Assembly: GCF_027706725.1 (NCBI RefSeq)
Contig: NZ_JAQFWQ010000012.1
Location: 1-56,933 of the forward strand
Direction: 5' to 3'
DNA: 56,933 bases
Source of the DNA: Nocardiopsis endophytica
GTDB taxonomy: Bacteria; Actinomycetota; Actinomycetes; Streptosporangiales; Streptosporangiaceae
The position numbers were made by a program, and so were the translations under genes. Position 1 is the first letter of the stretch. The number at the start of each line of letters is the position of its first letter. Of this stretch, positions 47,461-54,914 are shown in pieces. The notes below the pieces were generated by a model. It was not told where the DNA came from. It searched no databases and saw only the letters and a program-made list of their open reading frames with translations.

Positions 47461-47964
47461 ATGAAACGCCCCCCGCTCCAGGCGGACGAAAGAACCGCTC
47501 TGATCGGCTGGCTGGACCTTCAGCGGCAGATCCTTCGCTGGAAGTGCGAAGGGCTGAGTGAGGAGGACGCGCACCGTTCGGTCGTCCCGACGTCGCCTTC
47601 CATGACGATGGCCGGTCTCGTCTCCCATATGCGCTGGGTCGAGCACATGTGGCTGGAGGTGCTGTTCCTCGGCGGCGATGAGAAGCAGAACCCGGCCTTC
47701 GACCGGGAGAACGAGGACTCCGACTGGCACGTCGACGATCGGCCTCTCGCCGAGCTCCTCACAGAGTACGAGGCCCAGTGCGCCCGCAGCAACGAGATCG
47801 CCGCCAGGGCATCCCTGGACGACGTCGGCCGCCACCCGGACTTCCGCGCCGGCGGCGCCAATCTCCGCTGGATGCTCATCCACCTCGTCGAGGAGACGGC
47901 ACGGCACGCAGGGCACGCGGACCTCGTCCGCGAACTCCTCGACGGCACGAAGGGCTACTACTGA
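47461..47964 (+). CDS. DinB-family (DUF664-like) protein
   Basis: A 167-aa four-helix-bundle protein of the DinB/YfiT superfamily. Candidate metal-binding histidines are in SHMRWVEHMWLEVLFLGG and LIHLVEETARHAGHADLVRE. Many members are thiol-dependent (bacillithiol/mycothiol) metalloenzymes involved in detoxification; the substrate is unknown. ATG 47461 is supported by the family N-terminus and by TAGTGT at 47435. A second DinB protein lies on the minus strand at 48434. Confidence 0.85.
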   Translation: MKRPPLQADERTALIGWLDLQRQILRWKCEGLSEEDAHRSVVPTSPSMTMAGLVSHMRWVEHMWLEVLFLGGDEKQNPAFDRENEDSDWHVDDRPLAELLTEYEAQCARSNEIAARASLDDVGRHPDFRAGGANLRWMLIHLVEETARHAGHADLVRELLDGTKGYY

Positions 47965-48063
47965 GGCGAGACGGCCGGGCGTGACCGTAGGCCGTAGGCG
48001 GCGACCCCGACCGCGTGACGGAGGGGGTGGCCGGTCCAGGGCACGTCATGGCAGGCTCGCGGA

Positions 48064-48417
48064 GTGCCCCGCTACGACCGGCTCGTTGAGGAATTCCTCG
48101 ACTTCCTGCTCACACGGATGAGCGAGGAGGAGGATCTCCTCTTCCTGATCACACACGAACCACGGAGGATGTACGCGGCCTACCTCGAAACGGGCGGCGG
48201 CCGCTGCGAAACACGGGGTGTCGACTTCACCGGGTGCGGCGTGTGCTCGCGGATTCCTCCTTATACGTTGTTCGCCGACTACGTTCACATCAATGTTCCG
48301 GCGTGGCCGTGTCCCGCGGTCCGCGCGCTGGCGCTGCGCTTCGCCGATCATGCGGACTTCCGCGACAACTGGCGGCCCGAGTCAGCCCTCTTTGCATCGG
48401 GGCGGCCCGTCCACTGA
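48064..48417 (+). CDS. DUF6221-like small protein
   Basis: A 117-aa protein beginning MPRYDRLVEEFLDFLLTRMS followed by acidic residues, and ending with PCPAVRALALRFADHADFRD, which resembles the ending of the actinobacterial DUF6221 family. Cysteines in TGCGVCSRI may bind metal. Function is unknown. GTG 48064 lacks a clear ribosome site. Only 16 bp separate its stop from that of the convergent DinB gene. Confidence 0.65.
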   Translation: MPRYDRLVEEFLDFLLTRMSEEEDLLFLITHEPRRMYAAYLETGGGRCETRGVDFTGCGVCSRIPPYTLFADYVHINVPAWPCPAVRALALRFADHADFRDNWRPESALFASGRPVH

Positions 48418-48433
48418 GCCCACCGCCCCGGTG

Positions 48434-48967
48434 TCACTCGCCGGTTTCGCCGTCGATGAGTTCACGGGCGATGTCGAGGTGGCCGACGTGCCGTGCGTAC
48501 TCCTGGAGCAGGTGGAAGAGGATCCGCCCGAGCGAGGGGGCCTGGTCAGGGGCGGTGAACCGGCCACCGAGCCGGGCCCTGTCGTCCATGGCCGCGCCGG
48601 ACGCGCAGGCGCTCGCCGCAGCCACTTCGGCCCGGTAGGCGGCCATGACCTCCGCGGTGGGGGTGTCGGCGGGCACGGTCCACTCGGCGGTGTCTCCGCC
48701 CGGCGGGTAGGCGAGGACGTCCTCGGCGGCGAACCCCCAGCGCAGCCACCGCCGTTCGACCCAGCCGAGGTGCTGGACCAGGCCGAGGGGTGACCACCCC
48801 AGAGGTCCGACGGGGGCGCGGAGCTGCTCGTCGGACAGCCCGGCCAGCTTGCGCATCAGAGCCTCGCGGTACCACTCCAGGTAACCGGTGAGCAGGTCAT
48901 GGGCGTCGGAGACGTCGACGGCTGGGCCGTCGAGGGGCGCTGGGGGTCGTTCCGGAGGTTGTCGCAT
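48434..48967 (-). CDS. DinB-family (DUF664-like) protein
   Basis: A 177-aa DinB-superfamily protein. Helix motifs are LVQHLGWVERRWLRWGF and RILFHLLQEYARHVGHLDIA, giving His positions equivalent to those of the paralogue at 47461. I chose ATG 48967 over the longer frame to 49051 because TATGTT, a TANNNT -10, ends about 9 nt upstream and no ribosome site is present, suggesting a leaderless message. Probably a thiol-dependent detoxification enzyme; substrate unknown. Confidence 0.82.
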   Translation of the reverse strand: MRQPPERPPAPLDGPAVDVSDAHDLLTGYLEWYREALMRKLAGLSDEQLRAPVGPLGWSPLGLVQHLGWVERRWLRWGFAAEDVLAYPPGGDTAEWTVPADTPTAEVMAAYRAEVAAASACASGAAMDDRARLGGRFTAPDQAPSLGRILFHLLQEYARHVGHLDIARELIDGETGE

Positions 48968-49107
48968 CCCGCGAACATAACGCGGCCCGCGGGCGTCCGG
49001 AGGGCACCCGGGCGGCATGCTCGGGACCCGGGTGCCAGAGGGGGATGGCATGATGATCGCCGCCGGGGGGAACCGGGTCGCTCGACGAATCGAACAGGGG
49101 AAGCACG

Positions 49108-49599
49108 ATGATCATCACGCCCTACTCCGCGGACCGGCGCACGGAGGTGCTCGACCTCAGTGTTCGCGCGTGGGCGCCCGTCTTCCCGAAGACCAGGGCC
49201 GCCGTGCCCGGATTCGTCTACGACGCCTTCTACCCGGAGGGGTGGGAGGCCCGTCAGGTGGGCGACATGGCCGCCGTCATCGACGGCGAACCGGAGAACG
49301 TGGACCTGGCCCTGGTCGATGACGTTCTCGCGGGATGGGTGTGCACCCGCCTGCACCCCGAGGACCGGATGGGCGAGGTCAGCGTCCTCGCGGTGGATCC
49401 GCAGTACCAGCGCCGGGGCGTCGGGAACGCGCTCATGCAGCACTCGTTCGAGCGGATCAAGTCCGCGGGGATGAGCATGGTCATGGTCGAGACGGGAGAC
49501 GACCCCGGCCACGCCCCGGCCCGCGCGGCCTACGAGGCCGTCGGCTTCGAACGCTGGCCGGTGGCGCGGTACTTCAAGAACCTGAAGGACGGCGCGTAG
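49108..49599 (+). CDS. GNAT-family N-acetyltransferase
   Basis: A 163-aa acetyltransferase using acetyl-CoA. Motif A is VSVLAVDPQYQRRGVGNALM with the pyrophosphate-binding QRRGVG, and motif B contains DPGHAPARAAYEAVGFERWP. The acceptor is unknown. ATG 49108 follows AGGGGAAG. Immediately after its stop begins the 29-bp repeat at 49609. Confidence 0.92.
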   Translation: MIITPYSADRRTEVLDLSVRAWAPVFPKTRAAVPGFVYDAFYPEGWEARQVGDMAAVIDGEPENVDLALVDDVLAGWVCTRLHPEDRMGEVSVLAVDPQYQRRGVGNALMQHSFERIKSAGMSMVMVETGDDPGHAPARAAYEAVGFERWPVARYFKNLKDGA

Positions 49600-49608
49600 C
49601 CGGGAACC

Positions 49609-49637
49609 TCAGGCGAACAGGCCGATCGCGTAGGCGG
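49609..49637. repeat. 29-bp direct repeat, detached copy of a gene 3' end
   Basis: Identical to 51764-51792, the stop codon and last residues (AYAIGLFA) of the minus-strand gene at 51764-52201. No gene is attached here. Together the two copies bracket 49638-51763. Confidence 0.95.
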
Positions 49638-49640
49638 GCG

Positions 49641-49706
49641 TGAATGATCTCCGTGGTCGGAGTTGCATCCCCACCGCCCGCCGAAGTGGTCGTCGAATCT
49701 GCCCGG
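49641..49706. repeat. Dispersed intergenic repeat, copy B
   Basis: About 80% similar to 47229-47291, sharing the core GTTGCATCCCCACCGC. It begins 3 bp after the 29-bp gene-end repeat. Confidence 0.7.
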
Positions 49707-49745
49707 CCGGGGCGACAGGGCCGTGTCCTCTCGACACCGCGGTGG

Positions 49746-50070
49746 TCAAGCGGCCTGCCATTCGAGCCAGGCGCCGTGCGGGTGGTAGCCGCCCAGCAGG
49801 ACCTCGGCCCTCACGGCCCCGCCGTCCAGGTCGCTGAAGCACAGCCGCGGCTCTTCGTGCGGCTCGGCGCGCAGCCACAGGATTCGCCGCCTCTTGGACA
49901 GCTCGCGCAGCAGCTCGACGTGCTCGGCGCGCTCCTCGGCGGTGAAGTGCGCGGTCACGGCGGTGTGGAACACACACCGCCGCGTCGGACGGGGCCTGCT
50001 CCAACAGGGCGGGCAGGTGCTGGGCGCCGGGCGGCCCCGCGCCACGGTCGCCCCCCGTCTTCACCTGCTC
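49746..50070 (-). pseudogene. Remnant of a DUF2332-family gene
   Basis: The minus strand encodes the C-terminal part of a DUF2332-type protein in two frames: EQVKTGGDRGA ... QHLPALLEQAPSDAAVCV in one, then CVFHTAVTAHFTAEERAEHV ... LLGGYHPHGAWLEW in the other. The break falls at a CA dinucleotide run (49971-49977), so slippage is the likely cause. The N-terminal two-thirds of the family is missing. No functional start is evident. Confidence 0.7.
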
Positions 50071-50229
50071 AATGCCGCCTTCTGGGCACGGGGGCTGGCC
50101 GTGGCCTCCGATTACCTGCCGTCGGCGCTGGTGCATACCCCGCAGGACGCCCCCGCCGTCATGGGGCGTCAGCCGTAGCGCCGGGACACGGCGCGGCGGC
50201 AGGGCGTACCGCCCGAGCGGGCAGGGGCC

Positions 50230-51081
50230 TCAGCACCAAGCGATGTAGCAATCCACCCGGCTGAAGTCGCCCTCGCGCAGTCCTGCGGCATCGACATCGA
50301 AGGTGACCGTGCCGCCGTTGGCCCAGCGCAGGTCGTCCAAGGAGTCGAGTTGGAGCAGCAGGACCCGGTGCTCGTCGGGCCAGGGGTCTCCCGGCATGGA
50401 CCAGGGCCAGCCGAACGCCCGGTGCCCGTACACCATGTCCTCGACGAATGCCTGGGGGACGTTGAGGAACGGCCACGCCTCGGGGTCCGGTCCCGCGTCC
50501 ACGATCTCCTGTAGCCGGGCAGCGACCTGCACGAACGCCTTCCACACCGTGAATTCCTCCGGGTCCTGCTTATGGCGCTCAAAGGCACTTTCCGGGTCGG
50601 GCAGGGCGAGCACGGGCTCAGCCCGCAGGGGGCGTGCAGGCAGGGCCAGCGCCGTGGGGGGCGGCGCGACCTGCACAGCGGTGTCCGTGGCAGCAGGCAC
50701 CACCTTCCAGTCCCACTCGTCCTCGAAGACGAAGACGAAGTCGCCGGAGTAGGTGTCGAAATTGTCGCCATCGCCTGCGAAGAAGAAGTTGAGCACCCCG
50801 GCCCCCTCGGGCAGGGCCACGTTGAGCCCCGGGGCCAGGGCGTCGAGGTCCATCACTGCCAGCAGGGTCATCGGGCCGTCCTCGGACTCGGGCCAGGCGT
50901 GTCCGGGGTCGAGCAAGGCCGGGCCGCCCAGGCGGCACCGGCCGGTGGGCGCCTGCCCCAGCTCTGTGGCGTGGAGGGTGTAGCCGTTGCGGAGCAGGGC
51001 GGCGACCCGTGGGCCCATGCTGGGCCCGAGCTGGTCGACGCACAGTCGGCGGAACCTGTCTCGGAAGTCGTCGTGTCGCAC
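50230..51081 (-). CDS. DUF1963-family protein
   Basis: A 283-aa protein of the YwqG/DUF1963 type: GGPALLDPGHAWPESEDGPM followed by LLAVMDLDALAPG, then LNFFFAGDGDNFDTYSGDFV in the middle, and near the C-terminus a substrate-like pocket VLLLQLDSLDDLRWANGG. Function is unknown, although family members often sit beside toxin-immunity or SMI1/KNR4-like genes. GTG 51081 is the first start. It is intact while both flanking genes are decayed. Confidence 0.85.
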   Translation of the reverse strand: MRHDDFRDRFRRLCVDQLGPSMGPRVAALLRNGYTLHATELGQAPTGRCRLGGPALLDPGHAWPESEDGPMTLLAVMDLDALAPGLNVALPEGAGVLNFFFAGDGDNFDTYSGDFVFVFEDEWDWKVVPAATDTAVQVAPPPTALALPARPLRAEPVLALPDPESAFERHKQDPEEFTVWKAFVQVAARLQEIVDAGPDPEAWPFLNVPQAFVEDMVYGHRAFGWPWSMPGDPWPDEHRVLLLQLDSLDDLRWANGGTVTFDVDAAGLREGDFSRVDCYIAWC

Positions 51082-51108
51082 GGGGACGAGTCAACTACAC
51101 ACCGGTGA

Positions 51109-51715
51109 CCGGTCGCGTGCTGCGAAGGGCGCGATCCCGAGGCCGTTGAACTGGCGGCCCAGGCCTCCGCCCTGGCCCGCGGGGCGCTTCAGCAGGCGCA
51201 GATGACTGCGTGGGCCGAGTTGCGCCCGCTGGCGCGGATGGGGCTGGAGCGCGAGGCGCGGGACGCGGCCCGCCGGGCGCAGTTGCGCATGGACGCCGCA
51301 GAAGAGGACGCGCGGGACCGTTGGGGGTTCGACCGCGCCGAGCTGCATCAGCACCTGGCGGAGTCGCACCTGGCCCTGGGGGACTCGGCTCAGGCCCGGC
51401 GGCACGCCCAGAACGCCCGCGCCATCAAGCAGGCGGGCTCGGGCGGGTGGGCGGCGGCCACCGTGGTCCTCGCCCGTGCGGCCGCCGCCGACCGTGACGC
51501 CGAGGGGGCCTGTGCGCTGGCAGACGAGGTCCTGGAGGCGGTTCCCGCGGCGTCGCTGCGCAGAGACCACCCGGCGCCGCCTGCGCTCGCTCCAAGGAGA
51601 TCTGGCCTCTGACCCGGCCCCCGGACCGGCCGTCCGGGCACTGTCCGACCGCTTGCGGATCCTGCCTGCCCAGGTGCCGGTCCAACGCTCCAGCCCTGAG
51701 CCCAACGGCCACTGA
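51109..51715 (+). pseudogene. Remnant of an XRE regulator's TPR-like C-terminus
   Basis: The plus strand encodes a helical repeat region: ELAAQASALARGALQQAQMT, REARDAARRAQLRMDAAEED, and AELHQHLAESHLALGDSAQA. It resembles the C-terminal TPR-like part of actinobacterial XRE-type regulators. The frame shifts at an AG run near 51561-51566 and continues as ETTRRRLRSLQGDLASDP. The DNA-binding N-terminus is absent, and an in-frame stop lies at 51106-51108. Confidence 0.65.
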
Positions 51716-51763
51716 CCACCCGCGTCCGCGCACCAAGCTAGGTGAGGAATGGGGCGCTGGGCG

Positions 51764-51792
51764 TCAGGCGAACAGGCCGATCGCGTAGGCGG
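51764..51792. repeat. 29-bp direct repeat, gene-borne copy
   Basis: The 3' end of the 145-aa gene, identical to 49609-49637 in the same orientation, 2,155 bp apart. Confidence 0.95.
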
Positions 51793-52201
51793 TCAGGACG
51801 GCGGCGCAGAGGATGGCGAAGGCGGCGGGCTGAAGGGGCGTCGCGGCGAGCCGGGCCGGTGCGTGGTCGACCGCAGGTGTTCTCAGGGGACGCGGGCGCC
51901 GGGCCGGCGCCGGGGAGACGACGACGGGGCGGCTGGGCCCCAGTTCCTCCATCGTCCGGCGCATCCACGGAGGTAGCGCGGTGTGGTCGGCCCGGTAGGA
52001 GGCCGGTGCGTTGGGCGCCGGGCCGACGGCCGGCGCCGGTCGGCGCGCTGATGCCGGTGGCGGGGCGGCGGCATAGGTGCGCTGTCGGGATCCGGCGGGG
52101 GCGAAGCGGCGTCCGCGCGGGCGCGCGGTGACGGCGCGCAGGCGGGCGGTGGTCGCGGTGTCGGGCTGGCCTTGCGGTGGCGGTGGAGGCAGGGCTGGCA
52201 T
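51764..52201 (-). CDS. Small Pro/Ala-rich protein with a C-terminal membrane helix
   Basis: A 145-aa protein: an Arg/Pro/Ala-rich soluble part with the short motif LPPWMRRTMEELGPSRP, then a C-terminal hydrophobic helix AFAILCAAVLTAYAIGLFA. I recognise no characterised family, though similar genes occur beside ATPase/XRE/DUF397 modules. ATG 52201 follows AGGTGAG. Its last 29 bp are duplicated at 49609-49637. Topology suggests a tail-anchored membrane protein. Confidence 0.6.
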   Translation of the reverse strand: MPALPPPPPQGQPDTATTARLRAVTARPRGRRFAPAGSRQRTYAAAPPPASARRPAPAVGPAPNAPASYRADHTALPPWMRRTMEELGPSRPVVVSPAPARRPRPLRTPAVDHAPARLAATPLQPAAFAILCAAVLTAYAIGLFA

Positions 52202-52239
52202 GAGCGTCTCACCTGGTCTCTTTCGTGTCGGGTGTGGAC

Positions 52240-52279
52240 GGCGTCCGCCCCCCCCCCTCCCTGGGGCGGGGCGGACGCC
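52240..52279. terminator. Hairpin with C-tract loop
   Basis: GGCGTCCGCCCC (52240-52251) pairs perfectly with GGGGCGGACGCC (52268-52279). The arm and loop contain a run of about ten C residues. It probably ends the ATPase transcript before the 145-aa gene. Confidence 0.65.
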
Positions 52280-52327
52280 TGGGGAACGCCGGGGCGACGG
52301 GGGCGTGTCGTCTCGGCGTGGTGGTGG

Positions 52328-52789
52328 TCAGGCGGCCACGGCCTTGGCGCGGTCGAGGGCGAACCAGACGGTGCGCGACGCCGTGTCGCCGTGGGTGCCC
52401 CACTCGGCGGAGAGGGCGGCGACGAGGGCCAGTCCCCGGCCCGAGGACTCCCAGGTGAGGGTGGGGCGAGGGGCGACGCGGGCACGGCGGGAGCCGGAGC
52501 CGCAGACCAGGACGCAGATGCGGGCGCCGAGGATTTCGACGGTGACATGCAGCGGACGGCGCAGGGCGAGCAGGCCGGTTCTGGGGCACGCGGAGTTGCG
52601 GGCATCGCCATGGACGAGCGCGTTGGTGACGAGTTCGCTGGTCAGCAGCGCGGCGGTGGAGCGGGAGTCGTCCGTCTCGTCACGGAGGACGAGCGAGACA
52701 TAGTCACGTGCGGTGCGGACCTCGTCCAGGTAGAGGCCCGGCAGGAACAGCGTGGTGACGTTGGGCGGGAAGTCGTGTGTGAGGGGCAT
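52328..52789 (-). CDS. RsbW-like ATP-binding (HATPase_c) regulator
   Basis: A 153-aa GHKL-type ATPase as found in anti-sigma factors and in Streptomyces abaA/whiJ-type loci. The N box is LLTSELVTNALVHG and the G2 box ESSGRGLALVAALSAEWG. The G1 position, normally DxGxG or similar, reads VLVCGSGS, so the first Asp is Cys; ATP binding may be altered. The divergent XRE and DUF397 genes are its usual partners. ATG 52789 follows GGTGAG. Confidence 0.88.
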   Translation of the reverse strand: MPLTHDFPPNVTTLFLPGLYLDEVRTARDYVSLVLRDETDDSRSTAALLTSELVTNALVHGDARNSACPRTGLLALRRPLHVTVEILGARICVLVCGSGSRRARVAPRPTLTWESSGRGLALVAALSAEWGTHGDTASRTVWFALDRAKAVAA

Positions 52790-52821
52790 CGGTACTCACC
52801 CCGTGCAGTGGCGATCAGTGG

Positions 52822-52848
52822 CACGCTCTGTGCGAGCGTGAATACAGT
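52822..52848. promoter_or_regulatory. Inverted repeat and -10 between ATPase and XRE genes
   Basis: CACGCT (52822-52827) and AGCGTG (52835-52840) form an inverted repeat. TACAGT (52843-52848) fits a plus-strand -10. The XRE protein may bind here. Confidence 0.4.
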
Positions 52849-52933
52849 GAAGCGCACTGCCAGCAGCATGTGCAAGTAGCTTTTGAAAGTAGCCTGGTTT
52901 GTCGGCGATGTGGGGAAAGTGGAGTATGTGCGA

Positions 52934-53788
52934 ATGAGCGCTAATCCGACGCTCGCCCAGTGGCAGCTCGCGCAGGAGTTGCGGGCTCTCCGGGGTGACA
53001 GGAAGTTCAACGACGTCGTCAAGGCGATGCGGGCGGCAGCGAGTAGCCTCGCCCGCTGGGAGACGCCGGGGGATGGTGGTGCCGTGCCCGGAGCAGGGAC
53101 CATCGAACGGCTGCTCCAGATCTATGGGGCCACGGACCAACTCGACCGGTTGTTGGAGCTGCGGAAGCAGGCGCGGGAGCCGGACCAGTGGCAGCCATAT
53201 GACTTGGAGCGCAGCTACCGTAGCTACGCGAACATAGAGGCCCAGGCCACTTCGCTGGAGATGTATCAGTCTCAGCTCATCCCCGGTCTGGCCCAGACGG
53301 AGGACTATGCTCGCGCGGTGATCGAGGCGACCCGTCGGCCGGAGAGCGACGTGGAGCGTGAACTCCAGGTGCGCCTCACTCGACAGGAGATCCTTCAGCG
53401 CTCTGATCCGCCGAATGTATGGATGATCGTCACCGAAGCGGCCCTTCGTCAGCAGATCGGTGGGCCCTGGCTGATGGCCGACCAAGTGCGCCATCTGATG
53501 GACCTGGCTCAGGGGCCGCGGGTGACCCTGCAAGTCCTACCGTTTTCCGCGGGCGCGCACGCGGCCCTGACCCTCACATCATTCGTGGTCCTCCGAGTGG
53601 ACCAGCACGGTTTGGAGACCGTCTATCTGCAGGGGGCCACTCAGCACCAGTTCTTGACCAACGAGGAGAATATTGCCCACTACTCATCGATCTTCAACAG
53701 GTTGAGGGCATCGGCATTGGATGAAGGAAAGGCGACGTCGCGAGTGCTGGAACAGGTTGTTCGCGACCTCGAGAGAGAACAGGACTGA
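52934..53788 (+). CDS. XRE-family regulator with DUF5753 (Scr1/WhiJ-like)
   Basis: A 284-aa regulator. Residues 5-75 form a divergent helix-turn-helix (LAQELRALRGDRKFNDVVKA, SSLARWE), and about 90-280 the DUF5753 domain (ANIEAQATSLEMYQSQLIPG, ARAVIEATRRPE, LTRQEILQRSDPPNVWMIV, EAALRQQIGG, LQVLPFSAGAHAAL, IFNRLRASALDEGKA). Such proteins pair with small DUF397 proteins that relieve repression. Codon use is less GC-biased than in the chromosome's core genes. ATG 52934 follows GGAG; GTG 52928 is an alternative. The DUF397 gene starts 1 bp after its stop. Confidence 0.9.
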   Translation: MSANPTLAQWQLAQELRALRGDRKFNDVVKAMRAAASSLARWETPGDGGAVPGAGTIERLLQIYGATDQLDRLLELRKQAREPDQWQPYDLERSYRSYANIEAQATSLEMYQSQLIPGLAQTEDYARAVIEATRRPESDVERELQVRLTRQEILQRSDPPNVWMIVTEAALRQQIGGPWLMADQVRHLMDLAQGPRVTLQVLPFSAGAHAALTLTSFVVLRVDQHGLETVYLQGATQHQFLTNEENIAHYSSIFNRLRASALDEGKATSRVLEQVVRDLEREQD

Positions 53789-53789
53789 C

Positions 53790-54095
53790 GTGGTCGAGAG
53801 TGTAGGACGGCGGGCGCTGGGTGGATGGTATAAGTCCAGCTACTCTCAAAGCGAAGCCGCATGTGTGGAGGTCATGATGTTCGGATCGGAAGATCATGCT
53901 CGACCGGTGAGCGAAGCTCCGAACTGGCATAAGGCCAGTTACAGCAACGCCGGCGGCAACTGTGTAGAGGTGGCCGAGTCCGCGGGCGGGGCCGCTGTTC
54001 GGGACTCCAAGTCACCTGACCTTGGTCATCTCTCCTTTGCTGGTCATGACTGGGCCGCACTTCTTACTCTCCTCAAGGCGGACACCCTCCCCTGA
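53790..54095 (+). CDS. Tandem DUF397 (BldB/Scr2-like) protein
   Basis: A 101-aa protein with two DUF397 units: WYKSSYSQSEAACVEVMM (residues 13-30) and WHKASYSNAGGNCVEVAESA, followed by VRDSKSPD and WAALL. The family works with XRE/DUF5753 regulators, often binding and inactivating them in development or metabolite control in streptomycetes. The first unit is truncated, lacking the usual RDSK segment. GTG 53790 lies 1 bp after the regulator's stop, so the two are co-translated. Confidence 0.9.
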   Translation: MVESVGRRALGGWYKSSYSQSEAACVEVMMFGSEDHARPVSEAPNWHKASYSNAGGNCVEVAESAGGAAVRDSKSPDLGHLSFAGHDWAALLTLLKADTLP

Positions 54096-54108
54096 CGGCA
54101 GGGGAGGG
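54085..54108. terminator. Hairpin overlapping the DUF397 stop
   Basis: A 9-bp perfect stem (CCCTCCCCT at 54085-54093 and complement at 54100-54108) with a 6-nt loop lies between the convergent DUF397 and DUF4241 genes. Confidence 0.7.
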
Positions 54109-54115
54109 GCGCCTC

Positions 54116-54883
54116 TCAGCCCCTTCCCTCGGGGACGGCGTCGTAGAGGATCAGGAAGTCGGCCACCACGGCCGCCACCTCTCCATCCGTCGTGCGTCCG
54201 AACCACACCGGGTACGCGCCGTCGCCGAAGCCGGTTTCGAAGGCGGTCAGGCCCGGTGTTCCGTCCGGGGCTTCCAAGGTCACCGTGTCGGTCCCCTGAA
54301 CACGCGGGTAGGGGCCGCCTCCGCACAGCAGGGTGATCCAGCTCGGTGCCTCCGGGGCCGGATCGTCGTCGGCGAGCATTCCCGAGAAGTGGTCCAGCAG
54401 TGAGGCGTCGAAGAAGCACCCCATACCGCCGTCCACCCCGAACCCGAAGAAGATGAAGTCCTCATCCTCTTCTTCTCCGACGGCCAGGTCGGCCGGGTCC
54501 TCACCTGGAAGCAGGGCCATCTCCCACTCCGCCACCGGCTCGTCGCGCAGCATGAGGACCGCCGCGCAGACCCTCGCGCCGCGGTTCCCCTCGGGCTCCC
54601 CCTCCTCCCCGTCGCGTCGGGCGACCACGATGTGCAGCGGGTACCGGCCCGGCGGGATCTCCTGCACATACGGCGCGTAGTCCTCCGGGAACTCCACCCC
54701 CGTGGGGTCGCCCGCGATCAGCCGTCCCGTCGGGAACACCAGCTCGCCCCGGGGAAGGACCTCGGTCGTGAACGCCTCACCCTTGATGTCCTCGTGGCGG
54801 AAGCGGCGTCCACCCGTGAAGAAGGCCTCAGGGCGGCGGGGCGCAGGGGTGGGCGCCGCGCCGGCGGTGGTCCGGTCGCTCAA
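54116..54883 (-). CDS. DUF4241-family protein
   Basis: A 255-aa protein matching the DUF4241 layout: FPTGRLIAGDPTGVEFP, IPPGRYPLHIVVARRD, RVCAAVLMLRDEPVAEWEMA, and FGFGVDGGMGCFFDA near the middle. Its function is unknown; the family is common in actinomycetes. The only start consistent with the full length is TTG 54883, preceded by GGAG; an ATG just upstream is out of frame. It is 31 bp downstream of the nucleotidyltransferase gene and may be co-transcribed with it. Confidence 0.82.
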   Translation of the reverse strand: MSDRTTAGAAPTPAPRRPEAFFTGGRRFRHEDIKGEAFTTEVLPRGELVFPTGRLIAGDPTGVEFPEDYAPYVQEIPPGRYPLHIVVARRDGEEGEPEGNRGARVCAAVLMLRDEPVAEWEMALLPGEDPADLAVGEEEDEDFIFFGFGVDGGMGCFFDASLLDHFSGMLADDDPAPEAPSWITLLCGGGPYPRVQGTDTVTLEAPDGTPGLTAFETGFGDGAYPVWFGRTTDGEVAAVVADFLILYDAVPEGRG

Positions 54884-54914
54884 CCGTCGTTCTCCATTCG
54901 GATTCGTGCCGCCG

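Noticed and set aside
50046-50178. Plus-strand peptide LLNAAFWARGLAVASDYLPS ending in TAG at 50178
   Set aside because: It looks more protein-like than random but is only about 40 residues, with no start or family match; it may be a fragment of a decayed gene and is too weak to annotate.
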